Positions 38,548 to 47,055 of a stretch of DNA of 64,000 bases are shown here, in pieces. How positions within the stretch are numbered: position 1 is the first letter of the stretch; each line of letters begins with the position of its first letter. The DNA is from Acuticoccus sediminis. Lineage in GTDB: Bacteria > Pseudomonadota > Alphaproteobacteria > Rhizobiales > Amorphaceae. The translations under genes were made by a program, and so were the position numbers. Location of the stretch: the NCBI RefSeq assembly GCF_003258595.1, contig NZ_QHHQ01000001.1, positions 434,001 through 498,000 of the forward strand. The letters run 5' to 3'. The notes below the pieces were generated by a model. The model was given only the letters and a program-made list of their open reading frames with translations. It did not search any database and had not been told where the DNA came from.

Positions 38548-39579
38548 TCAGTGCGCAACGGTGCGGTGCTTCTGGGCGCGCGCGCCGGCCGCCTGGCTGA
38601 TGCGGTCGAACACGATGGCGAGCATCACGATGGCGATGCCACCGATCAGTCCCTGCCCGGCGTCGTTGCGCTGCAGGCCGACGAGGACGGTCTGGCCGAC
38701 GCCGCGCGCGCCGATCATCGAGCCGATCACCACCATGGCAAGGGCCATCATGACGGTCTGGTTGATACCCTGCATGATGGAGGGCATGGCGAGCGGGATC
38801 TGCACGCCCGTCAGCATCTGCCAGCGGGTGGCACCGAAGGCGCGGCTCGCCTCCACCACCTCGCGGTCCACGTAACGGATGCCGAGGTCGGTCAGGCGGA
38901 TCAGCGGCGGCGTCGCGTAGATCACGGTGGCGAGCACCGCGGAGACGTTGCCGAGGCCGAACAGCATCAGCGCCGGGATCAGGTAGACGAAGCTCGGGAT
39001 CGTCTGCATCAGGTCGAGCACCGGGTTGATGAACGACCGTGCGGTGTCCGACCGGGCGTTGAGGACGCCGACGGGGATGCCGATGATGATCGCGATCGCG
39101 ACGGAGACGAGCATGATCGCGACCGTCTGCATCGCCTGCTCCCAGAGGCCGAGCATGCCGACGAACCACAGCGCCACCGCCATGCCGACGGCGAGGGTGA
39201 GGCGGTGCGAGGCGACGTAGCCGAGGATGCCGACGACGAAGAGGACCACGGGAACCGGCGCGTCGCGGAGCAGGTGCTCGAGCCAGACGAGGGCCTTGAG
39301 CACCGGGTCGGAGATGGCCTCGAACACGTTGCCGTAGTTGATGACGAGCCACTCGATGAAGTCGTTCGTGGCACCGCGGATGCTGCGGCCGACGTCGCCG
39401 TCGAAGAAGAGGGTGTCGAGCGACAGCGAGCCGAGGAGCTGGATGACGATGAACGTGCCGGCACCGGCGGCGACGGCCGTGGCGCGGTTGGCCGTCGCCC
39501 GGTCCACGAAGACGCCGACGACGACCGCGATGAGGAGGATCAGAATTTCTGTCGGCCAGCCCAGCCAGAGATCAGACAT
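38548..39579 (-). CDS. proW: Glycine betaine/choline ABC transporter permease (ProW)
   Basis: 343 residues, very hydrophobic. The EAA loop region RAFGATRWQMLTGVQIPLAMPSIMQGINQTVMMALAMVVIGSMIG and ARSDTARSFINPVLDLMQTIPSFVYLIPALMLFG are hallmarks of OpuAB/ProW permeases. It lies 87 bp upstream of proV and 114 bp downstream of proX on the same strand. Confidence 0.93.
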   Translation of the reverse strand: MSDLWLGWPTEILILLIAVVVGVFVDRATANRATAVAAGAGTFIVIQLLGSLSLDTLFFDGDVGRSIRGATNDFIEWLVINYGNVFEAISDPVLKALVWLEHLLRDAPVPVVLFVVGILGYVASHRLTLAVGMAVALWFVGMLGLWEQAMQTVAIMLVSVAIAIIIGIPVGVLNARSDTARSFINPVLDLMQTIPSFVYLIPALMLFGLGNVSAVLATVIYATPPLIRLTDLGIRYVDREVVEASRAFGATRWQMLTGVQIPLAMPSIMQGINQTVMMALAMVVIGSMIGARGVGQTVLVGLQRNDAGQGLIGGIAIVMLAIVFDRISQAAGARAQKHRTVAH

Positions 39580-39693
39580 GCGGTTCCGTCATGTTGTGGC
39601 AGCTTGTGCGTCGGAACCGCCCGGTGGCCGGCGCGGGGCCAGGCTCCGGGCGGACGAGGCGGACGGGGGAGACGACCCGTCCGCCGCCGGACG

Positions 39694-40737
39694 TCAGGAG
39701 CTCAGCGAGGACTCGACCTTGGCGGCGATTTCCTCGGGAACCCAGGCCTTCCAGGTCTCGACGTTGTTCTTCATCCACCACTCGGCCGCCTCGTCGGCGG
39801 TCGCGGACTCGTCCTGCATGTAGGCGAGGCCCTTGGAGATGGTCTGCGCGTCGAGCTCGTACTTGCTGAGGAAGTCGACCAGCGACGGCGCGGCCTCCTG
39901 GAAGTCGGTGTTGACGGCGATCGAGACGGAGATGGTCGGGTAGGCGGTCGCCGGGGTGTCGGCGGTCACGTCCTCGACGGCGAGGTCGCCGAGCGCGGTC
40001 CACTCGGCCTCGTCGTAGGCCGGCTCGTCCAGCTGGACGACCTGATCGCCCACCTTGCCGAGCACCCAGGTCGGGCCCCAGTAGTAGAACAGGATCGGCT
40101 TCTTGCGCAGGACCGCCGACTCGATGGCGCTCGCGAGGGCGCCGCCCGTGCCGGGACGGAAGTTGGTGTAGTCCTCGGTCAGGCCGTAGGCGCGCAGCTT
40201 CTTGGTGTTGAGCACCTCGCAGCCCCAGCCGAGGATGCAGTTGTAGAAGCGGCCCTTGCCCGGCTCCTCGGGATCCTCGAACTCGTCCTTGAACTTCGGC
40301 AGGTCGGCGACCGACTTGAGGCCGGCGGCGGGGGCGTCGTCACCCTCGACCATGAACTTCGGCACGTACCAGGCCTGGGTGGCGTCCGGGTAGCTGGTGC
40401 CGACCTCGGCGACAGCGCCGTCGGCGGCGGCCTTGTCCCACGCGTCCTTCACGTTGGGGATCCACATCTCCATCGTGACGTCGATGTCGCCGCGGATCAT
40501 GCCGTTGAGCAACGGGATCGTCGACCCGGGGATCGACTCGGTGTCGCAGCCGTACCCGTTCTCCAGGATGTAGGCGGCGATGCCGTTGTTGAAGGAGTTG
40601 GAGTCCCAGTCGAGGCCGGCGAAGACCACCGGACGGCCGAGCCCGTCGCAGTCGTCCTGCGCCATGGCCGCGGTGGGTGTCACCAGCGCGAGCGCAGGCG
40701 CCGCCAGAAGGCCCGCCGCGAGCACAAAATTCTTCAA
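39694..40737 (-). CDS. proX: Glycine betaine/choline ABC transporter substrate-binding protein (ProX)
   Basis: 347 residues with a signal peptide (FVLAAGLLAAPALALVTPTAAMAQD). The mature protein shows the quaternary-amine-binding OpuAC family pattern: VVFAGLDWDSNSFNNGIAAYILENGYG, MEMWIPNV with an aromatic box Trp, and FYYWGPTWVLGK. The periplasmic receptor delivers the amine to ProWV. Which of betaine, choline or proline betaine is bound cannot be read off. Confidence 0.93.
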   Translation of the reverse strand: MKNFVLAAGLLAAPALALVTPTAAMAQDDCDGLGRPVVFAGLDWDSNSFNNGIAAYILENGYGCDTESIPGSTIPLLNGMIRGDIDVTMEMWIPNVKDAWDKAAADGAVAEVGTSYPDATQAWYVPKFMVEGDDAPAAGLKSVADLPKFKDEFEDPEEPGKGRFYNCILGWGCEVLNTKKLRAYGLTEDYTNFRPGTGGALASAIESAVLRKKPILFYYWGPTWVLGKVGDQVVQLDEPAYDEAEWTALGDLAVEDVTADTPATAYPTISVSIAVNTDFQEAAPSLVDFLSKYELDAQTISKGLAYMQDESATADEAAEWWMKNNVETWKAWVPEEIAAKVESSLSS

Positions 40738-41411
40738 AGCCGTTGTCTCCCTCGTTTGGCGTCCGTCATCCGGACGGCCCGAGCCGACCTCGAGCCTGCG
40801 CCATCCTCCCGGCGCCCAAACTCACTCCGAACAGACGGACATATTCCATGCGTCAACACGACCCCGGCGGATCAAAACGCGGGGTCGGTGCAAGCTCTGT
40901 TGCTCAAACTATAGGGTGGGCGTCAGTTCTGTAAAGTCGCAATTCCGCCAAATTCGTTCACGGGCGGATAATGCCGGCGATACATGGCTATAGCCGTGAG
41001 GCTGAAGATTGCGAAAAGGGGATCAAATCGTTCCCAATGCACGCCGCATGAGGTCCCGCCGCAAGCAATAGAAACCATCTCCGCATCGGACTGGCTTAAT
41101 TCTACAGAAATACAAGGATTAGGTGAAACGGGATCTCTGGAGGACGCCGCACGGCGCCGCGGCGGCAGACTTCGGACCGATCGGCCAAGAACTGAGGTCC
41201 GGCCGGCGGACGACCCTGCGCGCGCTCACGGGAGCGGCCGCCCGCACACGGCGAGCGCCGGCCCCGGTGGCATGCCAGATCAGGGGAGGAATCGGGAGCT
41301 TCGGCCGAGTGCGGCCGTCACGGCTCGGCGAGCGGCGGCCCGGCCGACGTCGGGCCGACCGGCGCGAAGGCCGGGCGATTGTGCCGGGCGCGGTCGGCCC
41401 GACGGCCGCGA
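40738..41411. other. Non-coding stretch upstream of proX
   Basis: 674 bases with no credible gene. The half nearest proX is AT-richer and should hold its promoter; it includes a hairpin-capable repeat CGACCCCG (40859-40866) / CGGGGTCG (40880-40887), ~125 bp upstream of proX. The remainder, 41120-41411, is very GC-rich with no visible feature. Confidence 0.5.
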
Positions 41412-42302
41412 TCAGTGCCCGTAGAGGTGGCCGTAATTGTCGAAGTCGACCTTGTAGGTGTCGCGGATGATCGGCTGCGTGCGCTCGTTGATGAACACCT
41501 TCGACGACGGGAACTTGCCGTTGGCGAACGCGCCGCGCTCGATCGGGATCGTCTCGGCGTTCTCGGCGAACATCTTCGTGCGCCGCTCCGTCACCTGGTG
41601 GTGGTGGCGGGACTCGCCGAGGGCGTTCATGTCCACGTCCTTGATGCCGTCGGTCCCGGCGATCCCGGTCGCCCAGTCGGCGAACCGCTCGATCGGGATG
41701 ACCTCGTTCAGGAACTCCTCCTCCCCGGCGACATACTGCGGCGAGATGTGCTGGTTGATGGAGTGCGCCTCCTTCGCCTCGAACTCCCTCACCATCTCCA
41801 GATGGTCGAGGAAGGTGAGTCCGGGCTCGACCGGTCTGCCGCGCTCGGCGAGCCAGTCGTTGACGAGGGTCCAGTGGTCCTGGGCCCAGTGGTGCCGCCG
41901 CTCGAGGATGGCGCCGCGCTCGGCGAGGACGAGGAACGAGCTCGGCGCCCGGGCCATCGGATCGCGCACGACCTTGACGGCCTTGTGCGTGCCGGACCTC
42001 AGCGCTTCCGCCACCTCCCGCTTGTAGAACTTGCGCTTCTTGAAAACCTGACCTTCGTAGTCATGAATCCAGTTGGAATAGGCCAGGGCCTCGTCCAGGA
42101 GGCCGAGCTGGGCGAAGAACCACTTTACGACGGTGGTACAGCCCGACTTCTGGCTCCAGAAAACGATATACGGAAACGAAGGGTCGTAGAGCGGCGGACG
42201 GATACGAACACTGTCCGGCAGTTTGGATGGCCTGAAGAGCATGAACCCACTGACTTTGACGCGCTGACTTGTGTAGTGCGATGGCAGACGCACATTGTCC
42301 AT
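41412..42302 (-). CDS. Sulfotransferase family protein
   Basis: 296 residues. The PAPS 5'-phosphosulfate loop is seen as WSQKSGCTTVVKWFF and the 3'-phosphate-binding segment as VRDPMARAPSSFLVL, as in family-2 (carbohydrate) sulfotransferases. No membrane segment or signal. It would transfer sulfate from PAPS to a glycan or similar acceptor; the PAPS-making cysD-cysNC genes are ~27 kb away. No glycosyltransferase lies nearby, so the acceptor is unknown. Confidence 0.78.
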   Translation of the reverse strand: MDNVRLPSHYTSQRVKVSGFMLFRPSKLPDSVRIRPPLYDPSFPYIVFWSQKSGCTTVVKWFFAQLGLLDEALAYSNWIHDYEGQVFKKRKFYKREVAEALRSGTHKAVKVVRDPMARAPSSFLVLAERGAILERRHHWAQDHWTLVNDWLAERGRPVEPGLTFLDHLEMVREFEAKEAHSINQHISPQYVAGEEEFLNEVIPIERFADWATGIAGTDGIKDVDMNALGESRHHHQVTERRTKMFAENAETIPIERGAFANGKFPSSKVFINERTQPIIRDTYKVDFDNYGHLYGH

Positions 42303-42377
42303 GCTCGGCCCCTCCCGCAAGCCCGCATCAGGTTTGCCGCGGATTCGCCTTGACGATCAAACGAGGCTGCCTCGCAC

Positions 42378-42908
42378 GTGAACTTCTTCGACCCCTTCAT
42401 CGCCCTGGCCCGGGTGGATTCCCTCGTCGGCCTGCCGTTCGCCATAGCGATCGCCTCGATCGCGCTGTGGCGGCGCCGCCGCCCGCTCACGTTCAACCGG
42501 ATCGTCGAGGTGGGCCTGCCGGCGCTGCTGCTGGTGATGATGGCGATCCGCTACGCCTTGCTGGCGCCCTTCGTCGCAGCCTTCCCGGGGCCGATCCTCG
42601 GCGCGGGGGCGGGCGGCGGCGTCGGACTGGCGGGCGTCTTCGTCGCGACCTCCGTGGTCGGGTTCATGTCGTGGGACGCCGGCGTGCTGCGCAAGCTGGT
42701 GGCGTCGCTCCTCCTCCTCGCACTGGCGATCGGGGAAATGGTGCTGAACGAGTCGCTGTTCGACCCGCGCTGGATCACCGAGTTCGACACCTATGTCGGC
42801 ATCGGCGTCGCGGCGATCGCGGTCATCTTCGCGGTGTTCAACTGGGCTCACCGTTCGGCGACGCCGAGCCCCCTCGGCGGAGCCCACGAGCCACCGCTCG
42901 ACTACTGA
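42378..42908 (+). CDS. Hypothetical membrane protein
   Basis: 176 residues with about five hydrophobic segments, e.g. GLPFAIAIASIALW, GLPALLLVMMAI and GVGLAGVFVATSVVGFM. The start is GTG (VNFFDPFIALAR). No family recognised. It is divergent from the sulfotransferase gene across 75 bp. Confidence 0.6.
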   Translation: MNFFDPFIALARVDSLVGLPFAIAIASIALWRRRRPLTFNRIVEVGLPALLLVMMAIRYALLAPFVAAFPGPILGAGAGGGVGLAGVFVATSVVGFMSWDAGVLRKLVASLLLLALAIGEMVLNESLFDPRWITEFDTYVGIGVAAIAVIFAVFNWAHRSATPSPLGGAHEPPLDY

Positions 42909-43125
42909 GGCTCCCCCGCTCGACGACTGCGGCGCATGCGGCTCCCGGCCCGGGCCACCGGGCCGGCCGGCGGTCGCGCCGCCGGTTTGCGGGAGGTCGT
43001 CGTCATAGCGCCCGCCGGGCGGGCCGTCTGGTCGAGGGCCGGCGGCGTCCTTCGGCACCTGGACGGCACCGCCATCCAGGTTCGGTCGTCGGCCGCCGGT
43101 CCTTCGCTTCGCGCCGCCTCGGCGC

Positions 43126-43389
43126 TTAGTGGAGGCTCACCGTGGTGAGGTTGTTCTCGACCGCGTTGGCGATCACCGCCTGGGCGGTGTCCGCGAGGAC
43201 GATCGGGGTGCCGTCCGCCGACAGAAGCGCCCACAGCCTCTGACCCGGCGCCATGGACGGCGCTTGAGGGAAGATCTCGTTCACTTCCTCCGACAGGAAG
43301 CTCCGAACGTAGGCCACGTGGCCTGTACCGAGCGACGCCAGCGTTTGCGGGCTGATGTTGCGCGCCTGGTTCTCATGGGTGTCACGCAT
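43126..43389 (-). CDS. DUF1150 family protein
   Basis: 87 residues. [25 protein letters not shown] and [28 protein letters not shown] match the alphaproteobacterial DUF1150 family, which is regularly encoded just after a small heat-shock protein. The ATG at 43389 is chosen (AGGAG nine bases upstream); a TTG nine bases earlier would overlap the hsp20 stop. Function unknown. Confidence 0.85.
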   Translation of the reverse strand: MRDTHENQARNISPQTLASLGTGHVAYVRSFLSEEVNEIFPQAPSMAPGQRLWALLSADGTPIVLADTAQAVIANAVENNLTTVSLH

Positions 43390-43394
43390 CGTAC

Positions 43395-43844
43395 TCAACT
43401 CCTGGGTTCAAGCGCTTGCTCGCTAGCGCTGATCTCGATGGTCCGAACGGTCCGCTCCGGTTCCGGCCGTACGAGGTCGATGGCGAGGAGGCCATCGGCC
43501 AACGCGGCGCTGAGGATTTCGATCCCCTCCGCAAGCACGAACGCCCGTTGGAATTGCCGGGCCGCTATGCCGCGGTGAAGGAAGTGCCGGTCCCGATCCG
43601 CCTCGGGCGACTGCGCCCCGCGGATCACCAGCTGGTTGTCCTCCACCGTCACCGAGAGCTGATCGCGCGTAAACCCGGCCACAGCCAGCGTGATCCGCAG
43701 AAGATCGCCCTTATTGCTTTTGATTCGCTCGATATTGTACGGCGGGTAGCCATCGCTCCCGCTCTTCGTCACGCGATCCAAGACGCGCTCGATATCTTCA
43801 AACCCGAGCAACAACGGGCTCGACAGCGGTGTCATACGTGTCAT
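43395..43844 (-). CDS. Hsp20 small heat-shock protein
   Basis: 149 residues. The alpha-crystallin domain is clear: [43 protein letters not shown], then [35 protein letters not shown]. The IPV-like tail is replaced by a variable end. It is an ATP-independent holdase for unfolded proteins. Its leader can form hairpins that pair with the ribosome binding site, as in heat-shock RNA thermometers. Followed directly by the DUF1150 gene. Confidence 0.92.
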   Translation of the reverse strand: MTRMTPLSSPLLLGFEDIERVLDRVTKSGSDGYPPYNIERIKSNKGDLLRITLAVAGFTRDQLSVTVEDNQLVIRGAQSPEADRDRHFLHRGIAARQFQRAFVLAEGIEILSAALADGLLAIDLVRPEPERTVRTIEISASEQALEPRS

Positions 43845-43850
43845 CCATCA

Positions 43851-43897
43851 GTCCTTGCGACAAGCGACCGGCGAAGGAACCCGTGCGGCGTTCCTTC
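43851..43897 (-). promoter_or_regulatory. Possible RNA thermometer in the hsp20 leader
   Basis: In the minus-strand transcript, an 8-bp perfect hairpin (GAAGGAAC/GTTCCTTC, bases 43897-43890 with 43880-43873) is followed by a weaker CTTG-TCG-CAAG stem that includes part of the ribosome binding site AAGGA (43856-43852). The UCCUU of the strong hairpin can also pair with AAGGA. Small heat-shock genes of rhizobia often carry such ROSE-type elements. Confidence 0.4.
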
Positions 43898-44120
43898 AGT
43901 GTGGATATTTGGCGTTAAAACGTGCATACGCAAGGAGGCGGGAGGCTTGCGCGCCGCGACATCGCGGCGTCTTGAAGCGGCTTCGCGTCAGCCCCGGACA
44001 TCCGGAACGCACCCCGCGCCGCGTTTTTGGATGACGGTTGATTGCAATCATCCCTCGACAAAGCCATTTGGAGTCACTATTGACGCCCTCTGGCAATCCT
44101 TCGGGCGATATGAATTTCAG

Positions 44121-44140
44121 CGCGCCGCCTCCGCGGCGCG
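44121..44140 (+). promoter_or_regulatory. Leader hairpin upstream of rplS
   Basis: CGCGCCGC (44121-44128), CTCC loop, GCGGCGCG (44133-44140), ending 16 bases before the rplS ATG. There is no T run, so it is more likely a leader structure than a terminator. Ribosomal-protein leaders often mediate feedback control; no known L19 leader class is recognised here. Confidence 0.4.
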
Positions 44141-44156
44141 ACGGGAACACGACGAC

Positions 44157-44534
44157 ATGAACATCATCGACGAGCTCAATCGCGAGCAGATGGCCGCCAT
44201 CGAGGAGAAGCGCAAGCTTCCCCCGTTCCAGGCCGGCGACACCGTCCGCGTCAACGTGCGCGTGACTGAGGGCACCCGCACCCGCGTGCAGGCTTACGAA
44301 GGCGTGTGCATCGCGCGTTCCGGCGCGGGCCTCAACGAGAGCTTCACCGTGCGCAAGCTGTCCTACGGTGAGGGCGTGGAGCGTGTCTTCCCGATCTTCT
44401 CGCCGATGCTGGAGTCGGTCGAGGTCGTGCGCCGCGGCAAGGTCCGCCGCGCGAAGCTCTACTACCTGCGTGGCCGCACGGGTAAGGCTGCCCGTATCGC
44501 CGAGCGCAAAGAGAAGCGCGCCGCGAACGCCTGA
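44157..44534 (+). CDS. rplS: 50S ribosomal protein L19
   Basis: 125 residues. [54 protein letters not shown] and [28 protein letters not shown] are unmistakable for L19, which bridges the subunits. In many bacteria rplS follows trmD in an rpsP-rimM-trmD-rplS operon; here it has its own leader and no such genes nearby. Confidence 0.98.
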   Translation: MNIIDELNREQMAAIEEKRKLPPFQAGDTVRVNVRVTEGTRTRVQAYEGVCIARSGAGLNESFTVRKLSYGEGVERVFPIFSPMLESVEVVRRGKVRRAKLYYLRGRTGKAARIAERKEKRAANA

Positions 44535-44548
44535 AGCCCGGCTCCGAG

Positions 44549-45391
44549 GTGCGACGGGATTTCCCACCGCCCCCGGCTCCGCGCTACAGGTCCCGCCGCA
44601 GCCAGCGCAGTGCCCGCTCCACCCGCGGGCTCATCCTGCCCCTCGGCGTTTTTGTCGCCGCCGTACTGATGTGCGGCGGCTTTTGGCTGTTCGCGATGGA
44701 ATCGCTGGAGGATCTCCCCGGCCGCGCCTCCATCCGCGAGGCGACGTCGGCGGCTGCGGACTCGGCTGACCGGCGGGGCGAGGACGGCCCGATCGTCGTC
44801 GCCCCGCGCGTCACCGTGCCCGACGCCCCGGTCGACAGGTCGACGGCGCCCGCAGCGCCGACGGCGGAGGCCGCCGCACGCAACGCCGGCGGCGGCGTGA
44901 GGTACGTGGAGGGCGCAGGCATAGCCGCGCCCCGCCCGACCGGCCCACTGGTGCGCGAGGAGCGGCCGGACGTGATGCCGCCGCAGGCCAAGCGCGGCCC
45001 CGGCCCCGAGCGCTTCAAGCTCGTCGTCATCGAGAGCGCGGGCGTGGTCGACGCGCGCACCCACAAGATCACCCTCCCCTACGTCGATGCCCCGTCCGCC
45101 GACGCGACGTGCCAGAGTGCGAGCGGCGGGACCTGGCCGTGCGGCGCCCGGGCGCGTACCGCGATGCGCCGCCTCGTGCAGCGCCGCGCGCTGGACTGCG
45201 TCCCGCTGGACCGGAACTCGGACGAGCCGGTCCGGGCCGCCGACTGCGAGGTCGCCGGCATCAACCTGTCGCAATGGCTGATCGAGCAGGGCTGGGCCGC
45301 CCCGACGCCGGAGGCGCCGGAAGCCTACGTCGCGCTCCACAAGGCCGCCGTCGAGGCGCAGCGCGGCCTCTACCGCGCCGACGGACGCTGA
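44549..45391 (+). CDS. Membrane-anchored thermonuclease-like protein
   Basis: 280 residues. An Arg-rich N-terminus and one membrane helix (GLILPLGVFVAAVLMCGGFWLF, ~28-50) are followed by a ~90-residue disordered Ala/Pro linker and, from about 155, an SNase-like OB-fold domain. In it, TWPCGARARTAMRRLV, DGRAL-type CVPLDRN and INLSQWLIEQGWAAP resemble Staphylococcal-nuclease-like proteins of rhizobia. The catalytic Asp/Arg/Glu set cannot be confirmed, so nuclease activity is doubtful. It begins 14 bp after rplS. Confidence 0.7.
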   Translation: MRRDFPPPPAPRYRSRRSQRSARSTRGLILPLGVFVAAVLMCGGFWLFAMESLEDLPGRASIREATSAAADSADRRGEDGPIVVAPRVTVPDAPVDRSTAPAAPTAEAAARNAGGGVRYVEGAGIAAPRPTGPLVREERPDVMPPQAKRGPGPERFKLVVIESAGVVDARTHKITLPYVDAPSADATCQSASGGTWPCGARARTAMRRLVQRRALDCVPLDRNSDEPVRAADCEVAGINLSQWLIEQGWAAPTPEAPEAYVALHKAAVEAQRGLYRADGR

Positions 45392-45469
45392 CGCCGCGTC
45401 CGCGGCGCACGCCTTCCCTCGATTTTCCGGAATATCGCCCGGCAGCCGTGAGGGGCCGGGCCTGCGCGG

Positions 45470-46327
45470 TCAGCCGTTGATCGGCTCCGGGTCGCGCGTG
45501 TAGACGCCGTCGCCGAGCATCCCGGTCCAGTCGACCTCGTAGGGGCCCGTCATGACGATGCGGCCGCCCTCCAGGCCGATGGTGAGCGGCCCGCCGGGAA
45601 GCTCCACCGTCACCTCCCCGGCGAGGCGGCCCATGTGGTGGCCGACCGCGGCGATGGCGCAGGCGGCCGTGCCGCAGGCCCGCGTCGGCCCCACCCCGCG
45701 CTCGTGCACCACCGCCCGCACGTGTCCCGGCGACAGCACCTCCACGAAGGAGATGTTGGCGCGGGCCGGGAAGACGGGATGATGCTCCAGCATCGGCCCG
45801 ACCGTGGCGAGGTCGACCGCCGCGATCGACGGCACGAAGAAGACCGCGTGCGGGTTGCCGACGTTGGCGCACGCCGCCGGGCCGAGGCCGGCGAGCTCCG
45901 GCTCGGAAAAGGCGAGCGCCTGCGGGTCGCCAGCACCTTCGGCGAGCGGAATGTCGGCCGCGCCGAAGCGGGGCGTTCCCATGTCGACCGAGATGCGGCC
46001 GCCGCCGGCGCGCCACGCGCGCATCGGACCCCCGGCGGAGGCGATGGTCACTTCCGGCTCGGAGCGCTCGTCGAGCAGGATCGCCGCGACGCAGCGGGCC
46101 GCGTTGCCGCAGGACTCCACCTCTCCACCGTCGGCGTTGATGATGCGCATCAGCGCCGTCTCGCCCGCCGGCGGCTCGGCGATGATGATGAACTGGTCGA
46201 AGCCGATGCCGGTCGCGCGGTCCCCCAGCGCCTTCACCTCCTCGGAGGTGGGCGTGAAGGGCTCGGTCCGGGCGTCGACGACGGCAAAGTCATTGCCGAG
46301 GCCGTTCATCTTGCGAAATGGGATCAT
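45470..46327 (-). CDS. dapF: Diaminopimelate epimerase DapF
   Basis: 285 residues. The two catalytic cysteines are present in ESCGNAARC (Cys73) and TRACGTAACA (about 225), with KMNGLGNDFAVVD at the start and VGNPHAVFFV in the middle. DapF converts L,L- to meso-diaminopimelate for peptidoglycan and lysine. The start overlaps the L,D-transpeptidase stop by four bases (ATGA-type), so the pair is translationally coupled. Confidence 0.97.
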   Translation of the reverse strand: MIPFRKMNGLGNDFAVVDARTEPFTPTSEEVKALGDRATGIGFDQFIIIAEPPAGETALMRIINADGGEVESCGNAARCVAAILLDERSEPEVTIASAGGPMRAWRAGGGRISVDMGTPRFGAADIPLAEGAGDPQALAFSEPELAGLGPAACANVGNPHAVFFVPSIAAVDLATVGPMLEHHPVFPARANISFVEVLSPGHVRAVVHERGVGPTRACGTAACAIAAVGHHMGRLAGEVTVELPGGPLTIGLEGGRIVMTGPYEVDWTGMLGDGVYTRDPEPING

Positions 46328-46929
46328 CGGCGTGGTCTCGGTTCGATGCCGATGAGATAGGGTCCCAGCGGCACGATTGCCCGTTGCCACGCGGCCCGGG
46401 GGAATGCAAGGCACCCCTCCGTCGGCGTCATGGCCGGCCGGGCCATGTGGACGAAGATCGCCGACCCCAGCCGGCGCACGCGCGGCCGCTGGTTGTCGTC
46501 CGTCGCGACGACCACGTCATAGAGCCCGTCCTCCCGCAGCAGCGCCTCGTGCGAGCCGGCATAGGGCCGGCGGACGTAGGCGTTGTACCGGCCGCTCCCG
46601 GCGTCGTCGCACCAGCCGTCGGCCGGCCGCACCCCCCGGTGGGGCACCGGCAACGCGGCGTAGCCGGTCACAACCCGTCCGCGCGTCAGCGCCGCCAGCG
46701 GCGTCATCCGGCCACGCGGCGTCGCCCCGTCGCCTTCCCGCTTCAGCGTGCCGATCCCCGAGCGCCCCATGGCCGCCCGCATCACCCGCCCCTCGACGTT
46801 GACGAGCACCTCCGTCGGGTGCCCCGGACGCGGCCGGACGAGCGCCGGCCGGCGGGGCCAGGCGGTGCGCCGGCCGGGCCGGCGACAGGTGCGCGTTCCG
46901 GGGATAACCGGAAAGGTATTACTGTTCAC
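46324..46929 (-). CDS. L,D-transpeptidase catalytic-domain (YkuD) protein
   Basis: 201 residues from a GTG start. The YkuD active-site signature is seen as SAIFVHMARPAMTPTEGCLAFPRA (conserved His and the nucleophile Cys in EGCLAF), preceded by the GDGATPRGRMTPL segment common to the family. No clear signal peptide; the Arg/Pro-rich N-terminus is unusual, so export is uncertain. The family forms 3-3 cross-links between meso-diaminopimelate residues or attaches proteins to peptidoglycan. Co-transcribed with dapF. Confidence 0.85.
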   Translation of the reverse strand: MNSNTFPVIPGTRTCRRPGRRTAWPRRPALVRPRPGHPTEVLVNVEGRVMRAAMGRSGIGTLKREGDGATPRGRMTPLAALTRGRVVTGYAALPVPHRGVRPADGWCDDAGSGRYNAYVRRPYAGSHEALLREDGLYDVVVATDDNQRPRVRRLGSAIFVHMARPAMTPTEGCLAFPRAAWQRAIVPLGPYLIGIEPRPRR

Positions 46930-47055
46930 GATAATTCACGCCACGGATGTATAGCGACTTGGGGCGGACTCGGGCAAAAATCGTGATCGTCAACACAAGC
47001 GGTTCTCGCCCGTTCACTTATCTTAGGGGTCGCGACACCACTCTGGGAGGGCCAG

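Larger units (their letters stand above)
43845..44156. other. Divergent control region of hsp20 and rplS
   Basis: 312 bases without a gene. Besides the hsp20 leader it contains the 12-bp palindrome TGATTGCAATCA at 44039-44050, a possible rplS promoter (TCGACA at 44055, 17-base spacer, TATTGA), and a strong hairpin at 44121-44140. A second GC-rich dyad (CGCCGCGA-CA-TCGCGGCG) lies near 43960. Confidence 0.5.

Noticed and set aside
36919-40914. A 1331-codon open frame on the plus strand opposite the proXWV genes
   Set aside because: It is a mirror of high-GC coding on the minus strand: low-complexity Arg/Asp/His/Leu composition, no domains, and the three ABC transporter genes opposite are certain.
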